From Pseudogymnoascus destructans (lineage: Eukaryota > Ascomycota > Leotiomycetes > Thelebolales > Thelebolaceae): a DNA stretch of 64,000 nt. Under the pieces are notes generated by a model. It was not told the DNA's origin. It saw nothing but the letters and a program-made list of their open reading frames with translations, and ran no database searches. The stretch is from positions 1-64,000 of the forward strand of contig NW_020167549.1 in NCBI RefSeq assembly GCF_001641265.1, in the 5' to 3' direction. Below are positions 30,634 through 43,500 of this stretch, piece after piece. The stretch's first letter is position 1; each line of letters starts with the position of its first letter. The position numbers and the translations under genes were made by a program.

Positions 30634-33288
30634 ATGCAAGTTTCCCAGCCCAACGAAGCCTCTCTCCTTGATTCCTCCTCAACGTTCGAAGATTCCGGGT
30701 ATGATACCTGCACCACTCGCATAGATGACAATGACTCTATAGAAGGAGCAGGTTTATGGGCGGCCGAGCAACTATCTGTCTTTGACGCGGAACCTCCATC
30801 TCCATACGCTGGTGAAGAAGCTGCAGCCCTCGATGTCGAAGCTTCGATCCCAGCAGTCACTGACGAGCCTGAAGTTGTTGATACTGAAGATCCGCTTCCG
30901 CCAGTAGCTGATCCACCTGATGTTCCCATGGCCGATGCTCTAATACAGTCAGTTGCCCGTTTTGAGGACGCATCGGAAGCAAACGACGAGCATGAAGTAT
31001 TCCTGACGAGACTAAGCAGTCGACGATGGCCTTTGGGCATTTGCACTATGCCGAGACTCAACTCTAAGAATGGCACATCAAAGCTACATCCTCGGCCATC
31101 ATTGTCATTCTCTGTCGGACCGAATGGAAAACGCCCCTCAGGCTCATTGAGATCCCCCGACCGGTTCTTGGCTTCAGTTGACTCTCAGGATTCTTCGGTT
31201 CAGAAGTTCCGAGTCAATAAAGACTCACAGCAGCTTTCACCTTCTGAAAAACTTATTAGAGATGACAGTGCCAGCTTAGATGCTTTCAGCCCGCGTCGGA
31301 ATTTCACAACTCCAAATCCTCCTGTTGCTGCAATGAACAGAGGAAATCTTCCACCTGTTCGCCCTGGAGGCAAGTCTCCTGGCCCCATTATGAAATCACA
31401 ACTAATTCATTCAGAACCTAGCACTCTCATGTTTCGACGAGATTCTACGGCCACCAATGACGAACGTCAAGTACGTTATTGCATGACCTAGCCTCAATCA
31501 AGTGAGACTATACTTACAATCTGAAGATCAGCCTTGGCTCTGTTTGGGCCGTTGGTGGGTTAGCACCACTCAGCGTCGGGGTTTCAGATGGTCGTGGTGG
31601 GTTGATGGGCTCTGGAACAAATGCTCCCCTCTATACGACATCGTTTTCGAGTGCGACATCAAAAGAGGAAGAAGACAGGGAAAAGCACGAAGGCCGTTTA
31701 GCCAAAGCACTGGACCTTGATAGGGCGCAGAGAATACACGATTTTGTTGACCATTCTATCTCGCCACCGAGGGCATATCCCCAGAGGAGAGGGTATAGTG
31801 AAATTGGCACAAAGACCACCTGGAGAGGTACAGAATGGGTTATCAGTGGCTCCCAAACCAGTGAGGATCTCCGTCACCCAATATACACTGGTTTTATCTG
31901 ACATTGTATAGAAGTCAAGAAAGCAACTGAGGCCCGGACATTGCCTACAGCTCCTTTTAAATAAGTAACCACCACGTTACGCATGATTATCACTGACGTT
32001 GAACACAGTTCTTGACGCGCCTAACTTACGCGATGATTTTTACTGCTCCGTCCTGGCTTACTCCCATACATCCCATACCTTAGCGGTTGGCCTTGGTTCT
32101 CTGCTCTACGCATGGTCCGAAATGCAAGGCGTCCATTTACTCAATTCTGGAAGCAATAACGGCACTTGGTTGACGTCTATTGCGTTTTCATCCACGCAAG
32201 GTTGCAAATGTATACTTGCGTATGGGAGATCGGATGGAACCCTGAACCTCATGTCTCTTTACGACCGCGCATTGCCTCGCTTTGAGGTTCAACAACCGTG
32301 TCCCATTGCCTGTCTGACTTGGCGACCCACGGTAACATTGAGACCTTCTCGAAGCCCTCATACACCAGGCCAACTAGTTAAGACGGAAGATCTTGTTGTT
32401 GGAGACGAGGTTGGAAACGTCTACTACTATGCTGTCGAGTGGCCAGATGCCTGGGAAGTTGATCGCAATGGGTGGACGGGAGTCATGACCCTTCTTGCCC
32501 GTATTTCAGTTCACACTCAGCAAATATGCGGCCTGGCATGGTCACACGACGGATCATTGCTTGCTACAGGAGGTAATGACAACCTGTGCTGTCTTTTTGA
32601 AGCTTATAAGCTCTCAATACCTCAGGAGGGCGATCAACAAACGGACGAGGTCGTTACTTGCCTTGATAGCGTTCAGCGCACCATCTCTATTCCCCGCAAC
32701 AATCGCATCCAGAGCGTCCTGATGGGGGCTGAAAAGCATAGGTGGATTCATGGCGCCGCCGTTAAAGCTATTGCATTCTGCCCATGGAGAGATGGCCTCA
32801 TCGCAACCGGTGGAGGAAGCAATGACAAGTGTATCCATTTTTTCCACGCCGTCTCCGGTGCTTGCTTGGCAACTATCAGCGTTGCCGCGCAGGTGACCTC
32901 GCTCATATGGTCAACGACACGCCGCGAAATATGTGCCACATTTGGATACGCACAGCCAGAGCATCCATACCGAATTGCAGTGTTTTCATGGCCAGAATGT
33001 AAGCAGGTGGCTGCAATTCCGTGGGAAGGCGAGCATAGAGCCCTTTATGCCATCCCTTATCCAGGCGGGCCAAATGATACTCACAATGCCATTGAAGGTG
33101 GAAGCAGCCTGACTCGTACGGCACAAGAAGGTTGCATTGTCGTTGCTGCAAGCGATGAGAGCGTTAAGTTTCACGAGGTGTGGAGTGCGGGCCAAAAAGC
33201 AACTGCTGGAGGCGAGGGGTTACTCGGAGGCAGCGATATCTTAGAGGGGCTGGAGGGTATCGATAAGGAGGGTGAGGTTATTCGATGA
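30634..33288 (+). CDS. AMA1: Meiosis-type APC/C activator, Cdc20/Fizzy family (Ama1-like)
   Basis: Exons 30634-31470, 31527-31860 and 32009-33288 give 816 residues; an additional exon near 31912-31962 is probably intended (see findings). Cdc20-family proteins recruit substrates to the anaphase-promoting complex; the Ama1 branch acts in meiosis. A long disordered N-terminus is followed by a C-box-like DRFLAS near residue 175 and the family helix (GRLAKALDLD). A seven-bladed WD40 propeller starts at LDAPNLRDDFY near 391, with LAVGLGSLLYAWS and LATGGNDNLC. The protein ends in Ile-Arg, the IR tail that binds APC/C TPR subunits. Long non-propeller inserts favour Ama1 over Cdc20 or Cdh1, but the subfamily is my inference. 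Confidence 0.85.
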
Positions 33289-34553
33289 GGGAGCGAGTTT
33301 ATCCAATGGAGGGACGAGGGAGTTTATTGAATGCTTCACGGTAACGACAATATGATTATGGGGGACAGTATCAATACTTGAGCACTCTCGGACGGTTTCA
33401 AATACCCAGCAACGGAATGGGGCAAATGGCGTTAAAGGATCAGATTGACAACTTGCACTGGGCTGGTAGGAGGACAGCTACATTGATAAACCGAGAATTG
33501 AATGAAATTCTTCGTGTGCCTGACATTTGCTACTTTATCATTGACGCTCCACGTGCTCAAATAGAGTGTTGAAAGGACAAGCAGAGTCGACTACATTTAC
33601 ACTTCAAGTTCGTTCCTTCCTTACACAGGTAGGAAAGCGTACGTGGTGGTCGCGACTGCATTTTTCATGTCCTCGACACCCTAATATCCCACAAGTTTTG
33701 TTTTGGTGTTACTAGCTCCAAAGTCTAAATATCGGTGAAGTTTGGTGGCGCAGACTTCCTTACGTCCGCACGCTCGTGCTTCATATAAGGCAACGCGTCA
33801 ATGAGGCTCTGTGGATTAAAAGGCCAATACTCCACACACTACGTACGTACCCCCACTCCTGGTCGTATACGGTAAGCTGACCACTGCAGCTTCTCCCTGG
33901 TGCGGTTTCGGAGTTTTTGTATCGACTGCCATCTCAATTGGTTGATGGCCTCTCTGTTTACCGATCGTCGCCTGTGTCACTCTGTATCCCCCGATCTGTC
34001 AATGGACAAACTCTAATATTGTAAGTTATATGCAAAGCTATATACAAGGTTATATGCTTCGACGGTGGTTGACAAGTAGGTTGACAACTGGGAGCCAGGT
34101 TTTAACACTATGCACGTCTTACCCCTTAAGTTTCTTCATGCTCGTATATGAATACGAGCATGAAGGCTCCCAGCATATTTTTTATGCTCGTACAAAAAAT
34201 ATGCCGGGAGCCTTCAGTGGCTATGAGTGACAGACAGGGACGGGGGCCCTGCGCCTGGAGCGACGCATGCCTCAGAGCAGCAAGTTTTACCCCGTATGGT
34301 TGTCATGGTTCCGCATTGGGGACTGGATCTGGGGCCGACGTGCCAGGGCTGATTCCCTCGGGCTGACATTTATCTATACGGCGCTACAAAGCTTACGTTT
34401 CCCCTTATCGTCATTATCCCCTCAAAAAAAATTGGCTGCCGTCGCTGTTTCTCATTTGTTATAAACAATTTTACTGCTTTGGAGCGCTTTGGAGCGCTTT
34501 GGGGCTTCATGGGCCCTGTGGTAGCTACTCCGTATAGAACGGGACACGAAGAA
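33289..34553. other. Intergenic region with two strong hairpins
   Basis: About 1.26 kb without a recognised gene. It holds repeated TATATGC/TATACAAGG motifs near 34028-34052 and two adjacent inverted repeats at 34137-34215 (listed separately). Confidence 0.5.
34137..34215. repeat. Twin hairpins
   Basis: Hairpin 1: perfect 11-base arms 34137-34147 and 34152-34162 with a 4-base loop. Hairpin 2: 22-base arms 34162-34183 and 34194-34215 with one mismatch and a 10-base loop. The loop of hairpin 2 repeats the ATGCTCGTA arm sequence of hairpin 1. Confidence 0.85.
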
Positions 34554-34586
34554 TGAAACTGGACGGCGCACCCTCCATGAGGCGCT

Positions 34587-36055
34587 ATGGAGTATCCAGA
34601 TTTTAACGCGACATCGGCTGGCGGTTTTGTTGGTGACGCTCAAATGCTTAGGCCTCATTGCGAAGGTACGCACGCCAGCACGACTACGAAACTGCCAAGG
34701 AGGAATCCCTCTGCCGCAAATATTGGCGCAACAGCGAAAGAGCGGCGCCACAGCGAACTTCGCGGCCACGACCGCGGGATGGAGACCCGGCGTACGATAC
34801 GTCAATTACCCTCAAGACACGAGCCTGGTGATTGTGGTGAAGACAGGGGCGACAGAGGCCTTCTCAAAACTACCGATGCTACTACTCACCTACCTCTCCT
34901 GCGTGCCACCCGAGAACGTCCTCTTCTTCAGCGATATGGCGGGGAAGATTGGCAACTTCGCCATACACGACTCTCTCGACACAGCGACGGCGGATGCCAC
35001 GAAGGACAACCCGACTTCGACCTATACAATAACCAGAAGGAACTGCGCCAGCTGGGCCAGAACATGGACTTGCTGCGCACTGAGTGGAATAGCGAGGCGG
35101 CGTGGCGGTTGGACAAATATAAGAATCTGTACACGGCGCAGAAGGCGTGGAATCTGGCGCCGGATCGCGATTGGTATCTTTATATCGACGCGGATACATA
35201 TATCAGCTGGGCGAACTTGTCCCTGTGGCTTGCCACCCTCGATGCGACCAAGCCGCTCTGCTTAGGCAGCCAGGTCGATGTTGGGAGGCCGCCATTCGCG
35301 CACGGTGGCAGCGGATACCTCCTCAGCAAGCCGGCTATGCAGCTACTTGTCGGAGTCGACCGCAAGTCGTTGGCGAAAGAGTTCGATAAGAACGCCACGA
35401 CAGCGTGTTGCGGCGACCAAGAGTTGGGCAGAACGCTGTTTAAGAAAGTTCTAAAAGTGCAGAACGTGCGGCCAGTTATTAACAGGAAGAATCCAAAGGA
35501 GTTTAACTTTGGACCTGAGCTGTGGTGCACGCCGGTCGCAACGATGCATCATGTGGGAAGCGAGGAGGTCTAGGATATGTGGGACTGTGAGAACCAGAGG
35601 AACTCGACCAAAGCACGTCCATCCATGCCCCTTTCTCGCACATGCAAACAGACTGACAGACATCAGGAACCCCTACTAATGGAAGAACTCTACTACACCA
35701 TGATCGCCTCCCTCATCGACTGGGACAACCAATCCCCCTTCGACCAGCTCCGCCCCGACCCCATCCTCACCCAACCACGTCGGCGACTTCGACTTCTTCC
35801 ACCACGACCCCACCAAGTCGTACAACCACTGCCGCAAGGCCTGCGAGAAGGACCCGGCTTGCTTCCAGTTCGTGTACTCGAGGAACTCATGTAAGGTCGA
35901 TACGGCGTTTAAGTTGGGGAAACCGAGGTATCCAGCGAAGGCGGAGGATGGGGGCGAGGAAGTCAGGTTCCAGTCGGGGTGGTTGGTGGAGAGGATTCAG
36001 AAGTGGATTGATCATAATTCGACGTGCGGGGCCGGTGCGGTATGGTGTTACGGGG
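34587..36055 (+). pseudogene. GT31/Fringe-like glycosyltransferase, multiply broken
   Basis: A Golgi-type beta-glycosyltransferase by similarity. The first part (to about 35010) reads DTSLVIVVKTGATEAFSKLP and ENVLFFSDM. The frame then shifts, and the core continues with YLYIDADTYISW (the DxD metal site), GGSGYLLS and GDQELGRTL. A TAG at 35571-35573 interrupts SEEV-DMWDCE. A possible intron ends in CAG at about 35659. A second shift near 35775 moves coding to HVGDFDFFHHDPTKSYNHC and a cysteine-bearing tail. At least three lesions suggest a pseudogene, although sequence errors could explain the two shifts. No N-terminal membrane anchor was identified. Confidence 0.7.
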
Positions 36056-36520
36056 AAGGGGTATTTTTACCATTTATATGCCATTTAAAAAGCGAAGCCG
36101 AGGTAAGGGGCTGGCTGGCTGGCTGGAGCGATATTTTGATCACTTTTGGCGGGGGCGGGTGCCGGGTGGTGTATTACGTATTATTATCATGAGATATCTG
36201 TGGAACTTTGGCTGTGAGAAGGGAGAGAATATTAATATCCAATACAATATAATATAATATCATTACAGCTACCAGCTTACTCTGGCGCTGAAAGGAAGCA
36301 ACTAGACAGGCGCAGAAGTTGAAAATTAATTTCACCGCCCAAACAAAGGAAGCATAATGCCCTCACCCTTTCACCTCTCCCTTTCACCTCTCTCTTGCCT
36401 TACTTTGTTAGCACACAAACTACAAATAACAAAGATAAAAAAAATCCCATCGTCCTTGCACATGAGTAAATCCACAAGCTCTAAAGATAAAAATGCCAAA
36501 AAAAGACAAAAAATAATTTT
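36056..36520. other. Spacer between glycosyltransferase remnant and tRNA
   Basis: Contains a GGCT run (36109-36125) and an AATAT-rich stretch (36226-36262). No gene recognised. Confidence 0.4.
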
Positions 36521-36625
36521 TGGAGTGGCAGGGGATCGAACCCTGGGCTTTTCGCATATAAGTATCATGTTAATCCGAAGATTAGGTAATGCAAAGCGAA
36601 CACTCTACCACTGAGTTACAACCCC
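36521..36625 (-). tRNA. tRNA-Ala(UGC) with a 33-nt intron
   Basis: Read on the minus strand from 36625. The cloverleaf folds with a D arm (ACTC/GAGT), anticodon stem TTCGC/GCGAA with loop TTTGCAT (anticodon TGC), T arm CAGGG-TTCGATC-CCCTG and an acceptor stem with the G3-U70 pair that marks tRNA-Ala. One acceptor pair (T6-C67) is mismatched. A 33-base intron follows A37. The B box is GGTTCGATCC, and a T6 run for Pol III termination lies about 6-11 bases past the 3' end. Mature length is 72 including the discriminator A. Confidence 0.92.
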
Positions 36626-37513
36626 ATTTTTGATAATTTATGCGTTTTATTGTGCATGATAAGCCCTACCCTCGCTAGTTTCTGCACCGAATCGCACTTG
36701 AAGGGCAATGTCGTCACGTCTCCGTCTGGTGCTGTTCATGGGGATGACGGGGGTTTCAAAAATAACGATTACAGACCTAACGTGGATATGATATATTTAT
36801 TAATACACTGTCGCTGCCCAAATAATCACTACAGTAAACTAGAGTGCTTCGTTTTGGCACACTTGGGGATTTGTATCCAGGCTTCGTATATTGAACCGAA
36901 CCATAGTCACTCCCATTACTCCCATTTCACTCGCTTCATTTCACATCACAAGCATCAAAACCAAGAAGTACGCTCAAGTCTTTTTCGACCCAAAGCTCTA
37001 TCTATCTACTGTACAATCCGACATCCTCAGCCCAGCCTCGCGCGCACGTAACCCCATATAAATCAAGCAACAGGTTCCGAACCGTAAGATCTCCACTTCT
37101 CACCATCCATCCCCCATCACCAACCCATACAGTTCCAATCCCGCCTGCTCCAACCAAACCTCCGCCGAGCTCTCCATCCCATCGGAATGAGAAGAAATAA
37201 GCTGCGATTCATAAATGTACCTAAGTAACCCCCCCAACCCCCAAGCTCCCCCTTCCCAGCCCCCTCCACTACTCTATCGTATCACAACACGCGCGTGCCT
37301 CCGATCCCCCTTTCCCATTCCCAACGCAGAAACAGCAAAAACAATTAGTGCATTTCTTGTGCGCCTGTAAATGCGTCGAGTTAAACGAAACCAGGTCTCA
37401 TGCCAAATTATAAAAAAAAAAAAAAAATCTTCCTTCTCTGGTGTTTTTGTGGCGAGCGAAAATAAACGTTGAGAAAAAAACGGACTATCTGGCCTTTTTG
37501 TTGTTGCTGCCTT
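36626..37513. other. Spacer and probable 3' UTR of TOM1
   Basis: About 890 bp. A poly-A tract on the plus strand (37410-37426) and CT-rich, low-complexity sequence lie near the TOM1 stop. No gene recognised. Confidence 0.45.
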
Positions 37514-40500
37514 CTATGCGAAACCAAAGTACTCGCTTCCCGTCGTGATGGCTGTGAGGACCTGTTGGCGGAGCATCTCGTAGCTCTCGTACTCTGGGAG
37601 ATCAAGCTCTGCATAATCTGTTAGCAACTATATCTAAAAACGAAGCAGTGAGGAATTGGAACTTACGGTTAAAGCAAGTATGCGAACTTGGCAGACGATC
37701 CTTGTTTCCATAATCGCGATGGATGTTGAACCTGCTGAAGCCGTTCATACCCTCAAGCTCCTTGAAGCCGTTGAGAGGAACCTTAGACGTGCCGGTAACG
37801 AACTGCAGCATCTTGGCTCGCTCTTCCTTGTCAAAGGAGCGGATGGCGCGCCAGAACCATTGGATCTGCGGCGAGGAAGCAGTGTAGTTGTGATACTCGG
37901 TGGTTGCCTTCCAGTCGTCGACATCGATCTCTGGGAGGCCAGAGATGAGCAACTCGAGCTCTTGCTCGTTGAAGATAGCGACCAGCTCAGCGGGGATGAT
38001 CTCGTGGAAGCCCTTCAGGAAATTATCCAACTGCTCCTGGACTGATCCAGTAAGCCTGAACTCCACCATCAAGCGAACGTACTCGTGCTTGTTCTCCTCC
38101 GTTACGGGGACGTTGCGACCGTTCTCGATCAGATCCACGGTCTCGACAACGCCAAACTTGTCATTGTCAACGGAGAAGGACTCGCTGATGATGTCGGTGA
38201 TATCGTTCTCCAGCATCCAGACAACGGACTTGTAGTACTCGGGATCGAGCGACTCCATATCCTTGACCGACACAGCCTTGCCCAGAATTCTCTTGTAGAC
38301 TGCACGACTGAAATGGCAATCCAGGACTCGGCCTTCGTAAAGGGCCTTTCCAATGACGCGACCAATGAACTTGAAGAACATGAGATGTTCGGGGTTGATG
38401 CTACTCGTCAAGTTGGGGTGGAAGGTAGTCCTGTCGGAAGACACTGGAATGAACAGAGCGTATCCAGGGTCGAACATTTGTCTCGATAGCACCTGGAACC
38501 ATTCTCGAGTAACACCACCAGCATCCACTCCCTCTTCACCGTGGAATCGAATGCTCAGCTTGCCAAACTTCATCTCATCCCCGCTCTTGAAGTACAGAGA
38601 CTTGAAAGAGTCATGGAAAACCTGGTCACGACGGACTGAAAGCTGAAGCGGCGGGTACGACTGGCGAGCCGGGTTGTTGCGGTTATGGATGCTCCTGTTG
38701 AAGTAATTGCGCTTGTTGTCAAACTCAAGTACCTTGGGGTTCTTGACGAGGAGCGAGAACGTCCCGCTCATGAGCTTGGGCGTGTTGCGAACAAGATCGT
38801 TGAGAATCTTGCGGTGCTCTTCCGTGAAGGTGAAGAACAGGCTCTCCATGCGCGACTCCGGAACGGGGCTGGTAAGCATGTTATCCTTGCCGCGAAGAGG
38901 CTGGTCCTTCAGTGTGGTGTTCTTGCAAACCACCATCAGGGACTCGATCAGTGGAAGCAGAATCGTAGCCACATTGAGCATGTGATCGCGCTGTCTGATG
39001 GCGCTGAGGCAAGCGCTAAGCTTCTCCCACATCGGGCCAAAGGTAGAGTTCTCGTAAAGCGTGGCTAGGAGATCTTGCTTCTCAGTCTCGGCAGTCTCAC
39101 TTCCAGCTTCGGCTTCAGCCGTGGCATCCTTCCTGGCATGCTTTGGATCAAAGAGATGATCCAAAGCAGTGAGGACACGGAGTAACTTGTTCTGGTCTGA
39201 TCCTGAAGGCGAGAACTTGGTAAGAGCCACACCCTGAAGTTCAGTGCTGTTCGAAGCCTTCTGAATTTGTGGGAAGAGCTCCTCGAGGTCCAGAAGAATC
39301 ACTTCGCCAAGCTCTTGTGCTTTGGCGATAAGCTCCTTGCCAAACACAGCCTTTGCACCCGGAAGGCACGAAAGGTTCTTGATGGTCGAAAGGGTCTCGC
39401 GGAAGGTCTTAGCGCTACACTCACGAGCAACGAAGATGTTGATCACGAGCTTGAGGTTGCCATCCGGAACCACAGGGGGAACGAATGGTCGCACTTTCTT
39501 CTTCTCAGCCTCCTTGGTCTTGTCATCAGCCTTATCAACCTCAGCCTTTAAAGCATCGGCAGTCGAAGCACCTGCCTCTGCTGGTGGATCTTCCGTAACA
39601 GCTGGTGCCGGACAACCGGTATCCATGTTCTCTGCTTGTTGCTCAGCAGGCCCCGCCTCACCTTCACCTTCACCCTCAGCGGGCTTCTCCTCCGCCTTCT
39701 TGGCAGCCTCGTCAGCCTCCTTCTGTTTACGTTCAAAGGTCTGGAGTGGCGCCGTGATGCGGCTCAGTAGATCCGAGAGGGACTCCATAACAGGCGAGCT
39801 CTCCATGATCAACTTGCGATCCAACAATACCAGGAGGGAATTCAATGGGAACTTCAGCGCCTTGGTATCCTTGCCCTTGCCCTTTCGGCTTGCGTTCCGC
39901 TTGAGACCACTAACTGCGGACTCATGCTCCGTCAAGAAAAAGGACGGAACATGCAGGTTAACCTTGCAGAGGTAGATCAGTGCTCCAAGACATTGCTGGA
40001 CGACCATCAGTGGCGAGATATCCGTGTTCGGAACAGTTGTCAGTGCAGCCAGTCCCGTCCCAGTGTTCTTCCTGCTGAGAGACAAAGGCGTCTTCGGGTC
40101 CTTATCTTTAGGTTGCTTGGCCCTCAAAGATAGGTGCGCAAAGCTTCTCTCAACAGCCGTCATATCGGCACTACCGTCCTGCAGAATATGCAGAATAGTG
40201 CTAATGACTTCGCCTCTGTTGTGGCGATTCTCGGAGATATTCTGGAGAACCTGGTATAGTGTGTTCCGCAGGCTGTCCTGCTGGAAGATAAACATGAGGC
40301 GAAGTAAGGTCGCAACACCAGGTTTGTCGAGCATCTGAACAATGCTGCGACGGACAGGCTTGACAATTTCGCCACCACTTGGATGCCCTGGTCTCGCTCC
40401 ATCAAGCACGCCCACGCGAGTCAGACCGCGGAGCGGGTGACCGCCCATGGAAGCGCGTGCCTGTGCGATATACTCCGGAGGCAATTGAGCCAGTACATCC

Positions 40501-43500
40501 TCATCTTGCTCCGCAAGTACCTGGGCTCTCAAATCCGCAGGTAAGGTTGCCAGAATGCTCGCCGCATCCATCTCTTGCGGCACTAGAACCGGAGCTCCAT
40601 TCGCAGCTGCTTGACGACGAGCCTCGTCGCGCTCGCGGCGGCGGCGATCTTGTCTCTCTTGCTGGATAATCTCAGCGCGAATTTCATCCGGCAGGGCGTT
40701 GAGGAATTCTTGATCGATCTCCGATGGCGGTGCGCCAGTAGCAGCAGCATCCGATCGGCGCTGAGCAATAGCCCCAGTAATGACTTCCTCTCGGAGCTCC
40801 TCTGGAAGAGCATCAAGGTAATCAAGGTCAATGCCCAAGTCCGTAATATCAAGCGTGCCGTCGCGGAATGGAATCGTCACGCGTGGCCTATCTTCAGTAG
40901 GTGCACCTTCACCCTCTTGCCCAGCTGCAGCAGCCTCGCCAGACTCTACACCTTCCATTGGCTGAGCATTCTCACCTTCTTGGGGTTGCTCCTCGGCCGG
41001 GGGAGCAGCCGCCGCCGCAGCAGCAGCCTCCTCAGCTCTGGCCCTCTCTTTCGCCTCACGTTCCTCTGCTTCTTTCTTCTCCTTGGCAGCCTTCTCTTCA
41101 GCTTCCTTCGCCGCCTGCGCGGCCTTCTCCTCATCCTCTTTCCTCTTCTTCTCCTCGGCCTCCTTCTTCTCTTGGATTGCCTTCTTCTCCACCTCAAGAG
41201 CAGCCGGGACGACAACAGCCATGAGGCCCATAAGGACTCTCAAAGCCATATCCGGATGCCTAGGGCCAAACAGTAATCTAGCCTCTTCGCTCCATCTCGT
41301 CGCCGTCAATTGCGTAGTGAAAGTGGTAGCAGCGCCAGGTTCGGCCGGTCCAGGGCCTCTCTCATGGCCGCGAGCCATCCCCGGTCTCATCCCACCAAAC
41401 ATGGCCTGGAACTCTCGGGCATCGGCTCCACCAGGTCCGCCAGTGACATGGAAATGGAGGGCTCCGCCGTTTCGGCCGGCGGTTGGAATAGCGCCACCAG
41501 GGAATGGTAGTTGAGTGAAGAGATCGTTAAGTATGGCAGCAGGGCCGCCTGCCTCAGCTCCGAAAGGTCCACGTCCCACAATATTGAACAGAGTCTCGCG
41601 TCCGATGAATGGTGTCGATCCCACAAGACCGGCATCGCCGCGGGCACGATCGCCGCGCTGGAGGAGTGGGTTCGTTCCGTCGTTGTTGTCGCGGGGAGTT
41701 GGACCGGGTCGGTGCGAACGATAGGAACCGCGGTAGTAGTCACGTACTGCTTGTGGATTAGTTCTGTCATACGGAGCTCCTGGGGGCAATAAGTGGGATA
41801 AATGTCCGTGGGAAATGATTTGCTGCAGCGTAGCTTGGAGGCTGTCCAAGCTATGTTGCAAATCCCGATATTCTGAAATTGAAGTAGGGTCAAACATACC
41901 ACCTAGCGGGTCGCGCTGAGCACCAAAAAAGTAGGGTGATGGTTGCGGTGCCGCGTGCGCCCGAGGGCCTCTGTGCGAGATGATCATCGGAGGTTCTTGC
42001 TCGTCGTTCCACTCAAAGGTAAATGGCATTCCTGGCTCTGCTACTGACAAAGTTAACATAATCTCACAACACCAGCGGTATACGTACGTTGGTACTCCTC
42101 GTACATGTCTTCATCGTCATCCATATCCTCTTCTTCTTCATCAACTTCATCTAAAACTAATTAGCATCGTATCGATATTAGCTTTACGCGACCAGAATAC
42201 CATACCTTCTTCCTCATGGTCATCGTCCAGATACTCAATATCCATATCTGGGTCTCCACCGCGCTCATCTTCAATGCGTTGCAGCAGGTTATCGATTTCG
42301 CCATGGTGATGAGGATCCCCACCGAAAGCATGGACGAGACGGCCCAAGGGACCATGGCCACCAGCATGCATTGCCTCTTCTTCTTCTTCAGCAGCCATGC
42401 CCTCGTAGTCTTCCTCCTCGTCTTCGTCTTCGCTCTCCCAGTCTTCTTCATCGTCTAATTCGGCGAGCGGATGAGGGTTTCCTTCGTTATCGATGATTTG
42501 GACGCGATCATCTTCGTCATCCTCGTCCATATCATCGTCTTCATCTTCATCATCCTCGTCAGAAGACCCGCTCTCGTCGTCATCTTCATCGTCATCCATA
42601 ATGACCTCGACGTCCATGCCATGGTCGCCATCAAGGCCTTCTATCTCACCCATGCCCTCAAGCTCCTCGTCCTCATCGCTGATGTTATCTTCATCATCTT
42701 CGATGGGACCATCTTCATATCCTTCCATCTCCTCTTCATATCCATCCTCATCATACATCTCCTCGTCATCTAGAAAAATTAGCACTAGTAATCCCCAAAC
42801 CAAGAGTTCAAAACTTACCATCTTCACCCTCAGACGACGATTCATGGTCACGATCAGGCTCAAACATGCCCAGCGTAGAATTCCTAAACAAATCAGGAGT
42901 CTCCTCGCGGTCGTCATCAACATCAGAAACAGACGACGCTGACGCGATTTCATCCTCATCATGCTGTCCAGGCGTCAAAGCCACCTTGCCAACCTCGCTC
43001 AGTTCAATAGCCGTCTGAGTAAGCGCCTTCAACGGGCGAAGAATATGCTTAACAGCACGCTTGGCGCCCGGGAAATTAAGGTCGATATCAGCAATAGATG
43101 CGGTCAGGGCACCAATGTACCCCTTCTCGAACATAATACGCTTGAGCTGCTGTTGCGAGCGGATAGTAACATTTGGATCCGATCCGCCGCCGATATTGTC
43201 CTTCCCAGCCATGATGTGGCTCATAAGATCAGCCAGCGACAACATGCGGGAGTACTTGATGTCCAGAGGCTCGGTAGAGGTACTAGCTTCCCTGTATGCC
43301 TTGATGATATTCTCAAGGACGAATTTGCGGACGAAGAGCAAATCAGGTTCGTCATCAGAGTCGGTGTTGTCACGCTCCCTATCCAGGATCTGCTCGCCGG
43401 TCTTGCTCAGAAGCGCGGTAATTGTCGAATCCGCCCATGATGACGTGTAAACCTTCTTGCGCATCGTCAATGTCTCGCCATGGTCCAGGCTACCTGATGG

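Noticed and set aside
39322..41514. Several antisense open frames of 100-220 codons in TOM1
   Set aside because: High coding bias of the sense strand keeps the other strand open; no start context, splice sites or domains.
42471..42942. Long plus-strand frames rich in Ser or hydrophobic residues opposite TOM1
   Set aside because: They are the complement of the Asp/Glu repeat of TOM1 (GAT/GAA read as ATC/TTC).
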